A stretch of 64,000 nt of DNA from Phaffia rhodozyma (Eukaryota > Basidiomycota > Tremellomycetes > Cystofilobasidiales > Mrakiaceae): positions 999,501-1,063,500 of the forward strand of contig JACGZH010000007.1 of the NCBI GenBank assembly GCA_014706385.1, given 5' to 3'. The notes beneath the pieces are model-generated. The model was not told where the DNA came from and ran no database searches. It saw nothing but the letters and a program-made list of their open reading frames with translations. Of this stretch, positions 12,365-22,209 are shown one piece after another; the stretch's first letter is position 1; each line of letters opens with the position of its first letter. A program made the position numbers and the translations under genes.

Positions 12365-13969
12365 TCACATATCTTCAATGCTCCACATCTTCAAGATATC
12401 CTCCTGACTCTTCTTGGGAATGGGATGGCCTTTGAATTCTGCGATTCTCTCCACCGTCGAGTCGGCCAGACTACCGTGCGAGAAAAATACACCAGACGTA
12501 AGGTGCGCACATATCGGGAGAAGAGGAGAAGAGGAGAAGAGGACATGAGGACATGCTGACAACTACAATATGGATGTGACCAGATAAGATTGAAGATTAC
12601 TTACAGGCCTCCCCAGTTCTCCGAGGCGCCTCCTCCGATGTCCGATCCTAGTTCGACAAAAGGAATGATAATTGGGGGGGTTGCCGAATAGCCTTGGAGG
12701 GCACCCATGCTATCGTTGGTAGTAAGAAACTTGAATGGGAGATCATGATCGACTGGTTGTGAGAAGAGGTTGGGCAGGTTGTGAACGTGACCATTCAATC
12801 GACGGAGACCTCGGCGGGAGAGCGAGTATGCATGGGTAGCCATCGGGCGGTTGGATTTGCGAAGACCGGGGTGGAAAGTGGGTTTGTTCACTCGTTCATC
12901 GCCAAGGATCCAACCAAGATAACTAGAAAAAGGAGAGTTAGAAAGAAGAATTGAGAAAAAACTCAAGTAAATACGTATGCATGGTGACAGCGACTGCAAC
13001 GGTGTCCAAGACGTACATTATATCCCAGCCTTCCTCTGAGTCGGCCAAGGAGCGAGTCATCTCCTTCCACCGTTCGACAAGCGAGAACTCAGCGTCGATG
13101 TCGTCCTCCAGGATCAGAACATCGTCGTCGTCGTTCTTGAGGGCAGTGTGCCAGGTCTTGAGATGAGAAAGATAGCAAGCCAGAGGAGCATCTAGATTCA
13201 GATGAGACGCCGACAATAAGGGTATAAACCGGTCAGTGCGGCGGACTAGAGACCCTGACATCACAATCCAACCCAGTACTCACAGGGTGGCCAGGCTGGG
13301 AAGTTAAACATCACATCCGGGTTTGTTCCCTCGACAACAAACTCTGTATCTTTGTCGTCAAAAGACGAGAGGACATATTCTCTCCTGTTTAGGCACATGC
13401 GCATTCGGAAGCGGGCACACCAGATGAGAAAGGTTTGTCCGTCTGAGAGGGAAGAGATACGAACGCAAGAAACCAAGAACCTACCAGGTCTTGCCACCCC
13501 AGAGTCTGTCCGCTATGCTCTTCTCCTTCGTGAAGTCAGCGCCTTCCCTGATTCGATCTTTCACGACATGTTCCTCCCGCATACGGTCCATAATCCAGTG
13601 GACAACCGGCGAGTCTTTAAGGACGGCTTCGACATAGGTAAAGTTGAGCTCTAGAGCTTGAGCGATGAGATCCATATGCTCTTTTCGGTCTGCGGAAAGT
13701 GCGAAGCAACGATGACTTATCAAAGACCAGTCCGAACGCAGAATGAACACAGATCAAAGACAGCGAGACGTACCTGAACGGGTAGCCATGTTGATCACAT
13801 AGATATTACTCCATGTTGAGGCCCGGTCATGGCCTTGGATACTCTCAATGAGTTCGTCCCTGAAGGAGAGTTTTACGTCTTCATTCTTACTGAAGAAGAA
13901 ACTCCATATAAGAAAGAACAAGCACACAGAACCGGCCGCCACGGTAGACAAAGTCGAAGAAGGGCGCAT
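12365..13969 (-). CDS. Glycosyltransferase family 25 protein, type II membrane anchored
   Basis: Start at 13969: MRPSSTLSTVAAGS followed by a single hydrophobic helix (CLFFLIWSFFF), a signal anchor for a Golgi/ER luminal enzyme. The lumenal part begins IYVINMATRS, spliced (13774 to 13689) to DRKEHMDLIAQALELNFTYV, the usual GT25 opening. Later exons hold ACYLSHLKTWHTALK and DDVLILEDDID, where the acidic EDD corresponds to the family's metal/nucleotide-sugar site. A C-terminal exon contains THAYSLSRRGLRRL. The protein ends KMWSIEDM. GT25 enzymes include bacterial LPS galactosyltransferases and animal collagen galactosyltransferases; the fungal substrate is not known. An intron near 12520 carries short ggagaagaggagaaga repeats. 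The junction between exons 2 and 3 near 13485 was not resolved in frame. Confidence 0.85.
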
Positions 13970-14998
13970 ATCTATGAAGAGACAATTCTGTGAATCCTGA
14001 TATGCGCAGAGACAAAGAAAAGATGAATTGATGAGGTGGAAGTAAGAAGACAATAATATGGAGGGCGAGCAGGGAAAAGGACGCTACCAAGACTGGAATT
14101 TAGAGTGTAGCCCGAGGTACCCACAAGGAGAACCCACACTAGGATTTCGATAGATCAAAAGCATGAGCCTGTGCCGATGGAGGTCCCGAACTAACAACGT
14201 TGAAAAACACCGGATCTTGAGTTGGAACACAACCTGAAGTTGAGTGGCCCGTCACTGCCGAACAATGCTCTTCGAGTGGGTCTTGCTCGCTTTGGTCTCA
14301 CTGGCACTGGTTGGGAGTCGTGATTTCAGCGCCCGTAAAAAATGTGATACCATTCGAAAGGGTGACCGGATGGGTGAAGAGATGGAGCGAACAAGAATTC
14401 GAGTGCCATGAGAAGTCTATACTTTTGTTTTCATCTCGCATACTGCCTTTTCTTTGTGCTCTGGATGAACGCAATGCGTTCAGTTATTCCTAGACAAAAG
14501 GAACCATTCAGTTTTGTCTAAAACGTCCGTCGTTTGTTCAATTGTTCGGTTAGCCGATTGGTTGATTAGTCTGTCCCTTGGGATCTTGGTCAGCCAGCCA
14601 GTCAGTCAGTCAGTCAACCACTCTGTGAATGCTCCGTGTGTCATTCCAGACGTTCACATAACCTCTAAGACTCGATGGACAACGTCTGTCACTGCTCTCA
14701 TCAGTCGATAGAGCTGGCAATATGCTTCCCAAGATACCAGAATGAGGGAGTCGGACCGGTCCCCGAACGGCGGGGGAATAAATCCGGGGAAAACGGCTGG
14801 ACCGGCCACCCCAGTGCTAGGGTTAATCGCGCGGATTTAATCAATCAACACCTTACGGGGAGCCGAGACAACGAGGGCGATATCTATTTATATTATTGAA
14901 ATTTATATGCTTTGGCGAATGATATATCAATCAAGGCGGCCGATAGATCTTTTGAATCTAAGTGCCTTCAGAGCACAAACCATCAAGGTCTCATCACT
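13970..14998. other. Gene-poor flank, 3' side of the Fanzor locus
   Basis: No convincing coding region on either strand. It includes a short (cagt)n run near 14600. A GC-rich block at about 14750-14820 has a 10-base palindrome (ggaccggtcc, 14753-14762) and a CCCCG/CGGGG hairpin (14761-14775). An A/T-rich stretch then runs up to the Fanzor stop. The block lies 3' of the minus-strand Fanzor frame. Confidence 0.45.
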
Positions 14999-17050
14999 TC
15001 AAACACAGTTTTTGGCTCTACCTCGAGAGGCAAGAGCAGCTGCGCCAATGTCAGATACCAGCGTCCTCGCCTCCTCCTTCTGGCCAAGGGGTAGGTAGGG
15101 TATGTTCCGGGACGCATTAGTATCTCTGTTCCAACAAGTTCAAGAGAGAGCGGAGAAAACAATGAGCACTCGACACACTGTTATGAGACACCACCATAAG
15201 ATATATAATAGACACACAACAAACGCACAATACATGTCACTTACTCGACAGGCGCTTCAGCACTCTTTGACCGCCCACGCTGTGCTTCTCCCCGAGAACT
15301 CACCATGATACTTGGAGCACACCCTCGACGTCCGATACTCCCAGACTTTACGGACCTGGAGCAGAACGGAGTCCCTCAGCTTGACAGACAGCATCTTCAC
15401 AGAGCCAGGAGCATGGCCACAAGAAGTCGACGAGAAGGCGCCGTCGCCGAAGGCCAGGAAAGTACGTGGATGTCCTTCCGACAAACGAAGAGCTAGCTTG
15501 TGGTACGCTTGCTCGTGGCTGTTGAGTGCACCACATCGGAGACATCTCCAAGACTAGTAGTTCTGAATCAAGGAAGATCTGAAGCAAGAGATCGAAGCAA
15601 AACCCGAAGTGAGAGAAGCAGTTTGTACAGTCAGCTTGGGCGTGAGAAGCACTTATTACCAAGAGCTGTTCGCACTTCTGCATCGTTCTACATCCACAGC
15701 CGCTGTTTTCGAAGGTCTCGGTCGATCCCCGCAAGGCGCTTCCATGACTTGAGAGAGAGCGACCACTGAGCACCTCGTTCAGCCAGACCACCGTTGTCCA
15801 GAGACACGTCCAGCCCTCCTGTGGTCGTCGAGAGCAGCGTCCGACGACCTGGGTCAAGACCCACGACCTCGTCCTCTGGCCGCACACCCCACGGAACATA
15901 CTCTACTTGGTGATGACCCTTAGTTTCGACCTACCCATCTCCATCCATGGTCGTTGACGTCAGATGGAGGCGACGTCGGTCTCAGCACTCCGGCAGATAC
16001 TCCAATGCCGTCCGTACTGAGCGACCGGGCGAACTGTCGCCGTTCGATCTCGACTCTGGATGTATGGAACGACCGCCTCTACTAAGTTTCCGAATCAGCC
16101 CGGAAGGACTCTTCTGTCACACCGTGCGCATGTCCCAGATCTTCACCTGTCGATGTGAGCTGAGCCCAGAAGTTGTAGAGGATCGAGGTGTCTACAAAGA
16201 CGTAGGACGACCGGTGAGACGAGAGCGGCAGGAGCGAGAAGAGACGGAGACCATACCCCCGGCGACGAGTAGTCCGTCTTGCAGCCGCATCTTGGGGGCC
16301 ATGTTCCTCGAAGATGGTCAGCACCCGGTACAGAGGGCGCAGATAGGACCACCACGAGGCCTTGATGGCCTCACACGTCAGAGGCAGACCTACGAAGATG
16401 TGATCTGTGAGAAAGTCGAACAACACTTGGAGTTGAGCCTTCACCGCCCTTCGCTGGCGAGGAGGGAGACATTTCAGAAGCCAGGGCGGGGCCGCCAAGG
16501 ATGTGGCAGCTTATGGTATTTCCTCCTCTTTCTCCTTGTTCTTGGGCAGGGGAAGGGGAGAATTACGCCCAGAGTTGACGAGAGAGGGCCGTGCACTGAG
16601 AAGGATCAGCCAGGTCAGTCATCGCTATAGTCTCTCTTTAGATACTTCTCTAGACATCTCGGTCACCTTCACCTGATTGACACTGATCCGGCTCTGGATC
16701 GCTTCTCTGACTCTCGTCTTCAGCCACCAGAAGATCGGCCTAGAACGTCGACGCGGTATATTGACCACGGCGTGGCTTTGGCAGGCCGTGACCCAGGATA
16801 TGGCCTCAGCGGCGACCATATAGTTCAGGTATCTAGGGTATTAACGAGTCGATGAGTCTATGTTAGCGGCCAGTCCTATCGTCGCCATTGCCAAGGAGAT
16901 CATCTACCTCAAGCTGCTGTAATGGTTTCCAACAAGGGAGAGAAGCGTCTCGCATATTGTTGGGCTCTTGGTGCCGTGTCGTTGTCTCCTTGCGCGGATC
17001 CCGTTCAATCTTGAGCATAGTGATCGCCTGGAAGCACACGCGCATCAACG
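14999..17050 (-). pseudogene. Fanzor (eukaryotic TnpB-like RNA-guided nuclease), intron-bearing and probably decayed
   Basis: On the minus strand the family landmarks occur in order. First is an N-terminal block with RGYGLRLFSLLPLSS and YVFVDTSILYNFW (16280-16165). Then FARSLSTDGIGVSAGVLRP (about 16027-15971). RuvC-I is EVVGLDPGRR, with its Asp at 15855-15853. Next is LAFGDGAFSSTSCGHAPG (about 15455-15400). RuvC-II is VWEYRTSRVCSKYH, with its Glu at 15340-15338. RuvC-III is WNRDTNASRNI, with its Asp at 15124-15122. A tail to tga at 14999 follows. These are the signature motifs of Fanzor/TnpB nucleases. Several joins look like introns (gtgagt after SKYH; gtgaag near 16147 to tagtag near 16080). 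However, in-frame stops remain that I cannot splice out: taa near 16516, tag after RLWM near 15688, tga 15142-15140. A zinc-ligand Cys also appears replaced by Tyr in VCSKYH. The N-terminal end is uncertain. Confidence 0.78.
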
Positions 17051-17457
17051 AGGAAAGGCCCGGAATAGGAACTCCGATAGAGCAGATCGTCAAGATGGGA
17101 CGCGTCGGACGATAACATACATAGCCGGGCAACGGCAGACTCGATTGAACCGGCAAGGGGACTCAAGGAGAGTAGGGAGCCAAAGCCGATCTTCACCGTT
17201 CGCTACACCAGAGGGACCGCTGCAGCAGCCCGGATCATCACCCTCGTCAGAGGGTGATACAAGGGACAGAAATGATTTGTTCTCATTTAGTGTCCAACCT
17301 GATGACGGGCTGATATCTGGTGGTGGTAGTAGTAGTAGTTACGAGGAAAGACTTTGGTGGAGCCTAAACCGTTCTCTTGCGCTCTATTTCGAACACAAAA
17401 GGAGCAAGACTTCTCAGTGACCAATAAGTATTCTCGTGTGGAGGGGTGTTTTGATGT

Positions 17458-17694
17458 GGATGATTGTTCTCGTCATTCCGACTTCTCTGTGTCTTGTAGG
17501 CTGACGAGGCTGACGATGGTGACGATGGTGACGATGGTGACGATGCTGACATCTGTTTGGCTGCAAGATAAGCCGTTGGATCGGTTCGACTGGCTGCCGG
17601 TCATGATGAACGGCCTGGTGAAGGCTCTACAATCTACAGTCCACAGACGCAGACGCAGACGCACAAAGATATACAGACAACGAAACAGAGAGAC
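17458..17694 (+). repeat. Dispersed 237-bp repeat, copy 2
   Basis: Identical by eye to 11836-12072, in direct orientation 5.6 kb away. It sits a few hundred bases upstream (5') of the minus-strand Fanzor frame. Confidence 0.9.
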
Positions 17695-17910
17695 GACAAT
17701 ACAGAGAGATAGAAGGATAGAGAGCCCAAAATAAACCAAACCTGAAAAACAAGGAGACAGAGAAGGTGTGTTTGACTGAGTCACATGCAGCTGATCTTGC
17801 CGGTGTTCACCCTGACTCTCAGTATCAGGTATACAACATAAACATCGAAGTATTCAAGTCAGCCAGCGGTCTTGCTGTCGTCCTCAATCTCTGATGTGTA
17901 TAGACTAAAC

Positions 17911-18097
<187 letters not shown>

Positions 18098-18384
18098 AAA
18101 TGCTTGGCTTGCTAAGTTTTGTTCTTCTTTCGTCGGATATACTTGCTCAATTCTGCCAAATGTTGTAGACAGAGATGAATATAAGCATAAGAGTAGAGAT
18201 CGTTACAAAGTATCAGGTCTTATAAGTAGAGTAATTAATAAACCATTGGTTAGCGATAAGCCAAAACTTGATAGCCGTCGATCGTATGCTCGGTACCTCC
18301 CCAGCCAATCCTGAGAACCCAGGAAAAGAAACAAGAAAAGCCCAATAAAGATGTCAACCACGATGGTGATGAGGAGGATGAGTG

Positions 18385-19918
18385 CTAGACAGCCAGGTCC
18401 AGTGTGTCTGAAAAGACGTACATGATGGCAGGGTTCATATAGTGAACTTTTCCTGGATGGGTGCCACTGAACATTGATCGTACCAAAGTTGTCAATAAAG
18501 CGTGTAAGTAGATGCATACATCAAGACATTCTCACCCTTTCAGTTGACCTGGTTTCAAAGATTCGGATAAGTTTGGGGAGGACACAGAGAGACGGCGAGA
18601 GAAGAACAAAGAAAGACAAATGAGTTGACACTCAGCCTCCGGATCCTGATCTATATGAGATCAGGCAAGGTAAAGGGATAGACAAACCTCTTCCCACTCC
18701 AATCCACATCCCATCCTTCTCTCTTCCGCCTTCCACAGGCCTGTATTGAACGCCCTGGTCCCATATGGCGCCAAAGACATTGTTATCAATCTCGTACTCG
18801 CTGCCTGAAGGTACCGTCGACCATCGAACCGCATTCTGATCACCGCATAGAATCTCGAATTCATTAGAAATAAATTGGAGTTCTCTGCCGGCGTACGAGA
18901 AGGAATGTCGTTTTCCGATATGAGGCGCACACTTTTCACGTAGAATCCCAACAGGGTTGAATTCATCAGATATGACATATACAAATATCTGGCAAAGAGA
19001 AAAGATGGTATTCACCTTGCCAATTTGTAGAGTTCCGTTATGGAACCCTCGACAAGCATATAGGATCTGATTGTTGCCTTCTCGCTCTTCACCAATCGGT
19101 AGCGCATCTACAGGGAATGGCTCGCTCGGATCCAAGTAAACCCACCTGGGAGACATGGAAAGCAATTAGCGTGAATCTCTTTGCTTTGACCATAGGACAA
19201 AACAAGACTTCAAGACTCAGTTTAGCAAGACTCGCCTCAAGGAGGGATATATTGCGCCTGGAAGTTGGTAATACTCTATTCTAGCCTTTGCACTCAGCAG
19301 CCAAGCTGCTCTTCCATCCTCTACATTGTCTCTTCCTAGAACCCTTCTGTGAACACCCTCCTTCAGTCTTTCCAAAGCCTGATCTTCCTTTGAGAAACTC
19401 CAAAGCCCTTTTCCAGGAGTCTTGAAAACAACTTCTCCCGTCGCTTCAGAGAGCAGGACATTGGGTTGACGTTCCAACGAAGCCTCATGGTCCTCAAGCG
19501 ATTCTGTCTTGGGAGGTGATGGAATGTGGACTAAGGACGGCTGGAATCGAGAAGGAAGATCATGCGCGCTGTTGACCATGCCCCATTCTGGATCTTCCTC
19601 GTTCTCCAGGACATGGACGCTCTGAAATGAATCGACTTTGAAAAGAGGAGAAACAAGTTGAGACTGATGAGTAGGAACTCCTTGATAGTTGACTCCTAAG
19701 TAGACCCAAGGATGAGGAAGTGCAGGCTATACATATTAAGGGCCAATAAAACCAGGGTTAGAAAGGCTGAATGTTCTGATGAGAGGAACTTGGCTCAAGA
19801 AACGGACGGTTTGCGGTTGAAAACAAGGAAGAAACACCTGGGTCTGATACAGACCGCCATTGTATTCCACAACTGACAGAGGAGGATACTCTGTTGAAGG
19901 ACTGAACGTTTGTACCAT
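18385..19918 (-). CDS. DM9 / DUF3421 (natterin-like) domain protein
   Basis: Starts MVQTFSPSTEYPPL at 19918. After linker exons with WVYLGVNYQGVPTHQ and MVNSAHDLPSRF, the DM9 region reads DALPIGEEREGNNQILYACR, GFHNGTLQIGK spliced to CAPHIGKRHSFSYAGREL, and NEFEILCGDQNAVRW. It then runs into WIGVGRG joined to QLKGGTHPGKVHYMN and ends SDTLDLAV at tag 18385-18387. The lYvaR...G..hPGK pattern is the DM9 signature. The C-terminal part needs a 13-nt micro-exon (18548-18536) between exons ending at 18688 and starting at 18466; the frame is continuous across all three. DM9 proteins often bind sugars and act in defence in animals; their role in fungi is unknown. The ATG is about 75 bp from the LTR remnant. 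Confidence 0.7.
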
Positions 19919-19992
19919 AGATGAAAAACAAGATGATTGTTCGAAGATCGATGATGATTCTCAACTGATGATGGTTCATGACCGATGACGAG

Positions 19993-20798
19993 AGTGGGGG
20001 ATGTGACCTGAGTGTTACACCCCGGTAACCTTCTCCTGCTTCTGTTCCTTCTCCCGCTTCATTAGTTCCCATCCTTTCTCATTGCATCAACATACAGATA
20101 TATGGCATTCCAGCGCAGATGCCTCTAGCACCTTCTATGGTTCATCCTATCATGCATAATTGTGGAGTCTGAGGATGATACATAATACGAGATTACTTTG
20201 TCACCCATAGCTTAGTCTCCCAAGTTTGGATTTTTTGTTATCTCTGATCCTTTCCTTGTTCCCTGGTCCTCGTTTTCTTGTCCTTGTCCTTCGTGATTCC
20301 ATCAATCCTGTTTTCCAGTTCTGAGAGCCTGAACTTCTCATTGGAAGCCTAAGAGTCTTGTGTGGCTATAACCTCCGTAACCTCACCGTTACCCTCCTAA
20401 CTTACATCTCAGCTCATAGACCCTTCACTTTCGTCTCTTTTTTTTCTCTGGTTTCCCACGTATGCTGTGTCTTATGTATCATGTCTCCCACGTATCGTAT
20501 GTGTTGTGCAACGTACTGCGCGCACATTCCTTCCAAAGCTCATAATATCTAAGAACTATGTACAAGACGGGCATCCTCGACCAGTTGTCCATAGATAGCT
20601 GAAGCCTGATTTCTTTATTACTTTCTACTTTCTACTTTTACCCTTCCTCGTCCTTCTGTCCTCGTCACCTAGTGATTCTGTCAATCCTGTTTCCCTTGTT
20701 CTAAGCGCCTGAGCTTCTTTCTTTGAACCTCAGATTCCTTCTGTGGCTACTTCAATTGTAGCCCTCCTGTTATCAGCCCAGTCCTGGATCCCAACACA
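19993..20798 (+). mobile_element. Degenerate LTR remnant with a partial second copy of its 3' half
   Basis: From tgtgacctgagtgttacacc (about 20002) the sequence tracks the solo LTR at 53640-54073 with scattered substitutions. Shared blocks include attccagcgcag, tctagcaccttctatg, gcataat and cacccatagc. The later block ending gttaccctcctaac (to about 20405) is followed at 20550-20798 by a second version of the LTR 3' half (tgattctgtcaatcctgttt, ending near cctggatcccaaca). The precise TG..CA ends are eroded. No internal retrotransposon coding sequence is present. It fills the divergent promoter between the DM9 gene and ESF2. Confidence 0.7.
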
Positions 20799-20811
20799 AA
20801 AGGGCACCAAG

Positions 20812-20819
20812 TCACGTGA
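20812..20819. promoter_or_regulatory. TCACGTGA E-box upstream of ESF2
   Basis: Palindromic TCACGTGA within the 14-base string aagtcacgtgagcg (20809-20822), about 100 bp upstream of the ESF2 ATG. The same 14 bases recur at 36528-36541. This core is the classic site of bHLH factors such as Cbf1. Confidence 0.55.
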
Positions 20820-20922
20820 GCGCTTGCTGCTCCTTGCACAGCTTTCCAAACTATTTGCTATCAACTTCGACATATCCTGATATACAACACCAACCATCAT
20901 TCTGAACACACATCATAGAGCC

Positions 20923-22058
20923 ATGGCAGACCCAACAACATCGTCTCCTGAAAACCGTGAGACCGCTGACCAGATTGCTTCCGGTTCTACTCTTTCACCA
21001 AATCGACCCGGCGATTCAGAATCACACGTCCTTCGAGCACTTCCGGCGTCACTCCTTCCCAAATCTCACTCGAAGAAGAAAGGACCGTCGCCTGGGATCG
21101 TTTATATTTCGAGGCTACCACCGGGTATGACACCTCAGAAGGTGAAGCATCTTATGGGCAGATGGGGTCAGGTCGGCAAGGTGTTTGCTCAGAAGGATGA
21201 TAAGAGCAAGGAAGCGAAAGGGAAATGTGAGTGTCATTTCATCATGTGTATGCGGTGTCACTGTTTCAGCTTCTGTCTTTCTTCTATTTTGGGGCAATGT
21301 GAGACTGAGATAGAATATGTTGTATGTGTCTGGTCATGAACAGCTCACAACGTGAATTATTCAGAGGCCTGGATTGAATTCCTTAATAAATCGATTGCTA
21401 AGTCGGCTGCCGAAATGCTGAATGCTCAACCTATAGGTGGGAACAAAGGCGAAAAGTTTGTCCACCTTGTTTCATTTGTCCGAGTCACTTCTATCTGTAG
21501 TGAGAACCGGGTTTAACACTCAAGCTCTTTTGATCCTACCTTTATCTTACTCAAGGTGGAGGGACGATATATGGACGATGAAGTATCTGCCTGGATTCAA
21601 GTGGGAAATGCTAGGCGAGCAGATCGGTTCGTTCTTTCCACTCTTCCGTTTTCCTCTCTTTGTTACCCCAGCTCTTGGCCTCAGGAAATTTCTGCTAACC
21701 TCGGTCAATGTTTCCCGTCCATTCAGCCTATGAACGTAATTCTCACACCGCTCGACTTCGACAAGAGCTTTCCCGGTCGAAAGCCGAGCAGAACGAGTAC
21801 CTTCGAAACGTCGACCTTGCGAAATCCCTTCAGAAACGTAAAGAAAAGAAGGCGCTCACTCTCACTGGCGAAACAGAAGGAGAACCATCAACCGCCGGGG
21901 ACGATGTGGGGAAGGCGAAGAGGACCTATGCTCAGCGAGGAAGAGAGGATGAGGCTGGTGAGGGTGGGAAACGTGGGAGGGAAAAGAAGAGGAAGACAGA
22001 AGAACAGACGAAGAAGGGTGAGGCGAAACTCAGCGATGTATTGGCTAGTGTGTTTTGA
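20923..22058 (+). CDS. ESF2: ESF2/ABT1 family 18S rRNA processing factor
   Basis: Nucleolar RNA-binding protein needed for early pre-18S rRNA cleavages in the small-subunit processome. Four exons, 20923-21226, 21344-21455, 21556-21626 and 21727-22058, sum to 819 nt (272 residues) in one frame. An acidic/Ser-rich N-terminus is followed by an RRM starting [17 protein letters not shown] and continuing [15 protein letters not shown] and [11 protein letters not shown]. The family-specific [16 protein letters not shown] and [15 protein letters not shown] follow. The C-terminus is lysine/arginine-rich and ends [10 protein letters not shown]. Introns use gtgagt, gtttgt and gttcgt donors. The neighbouring LTR remnant ends about 125 bp upstream. 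Confidence 0.93.
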
Positions 22059-22209
22059 TCGAAATTCAAGCCTTGCTCTCTACGTAGATGTCAAAGATTT
22101 CCACTCATTGTTATGTTCTGTGAGACTGATATAATATTGAGAGAAGTAGAGAATGACAGAAAGTGACACCCGAGTTCGCAAGGTTTCACTGAGATATTGT
22201 ATGTTCATT

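Noticed and set aside
16082..16498. First thought to be a DIRS/reverse-transcriptase relic because of HIFV...LRPLYRVL
   Set aside because: The later segments GLDPGRR, EYRTSRVC and WNRDTNASRNI on the same strand fit a Fanzor/TnpB nuclease far better, and no RT YxDD-type motif was found.
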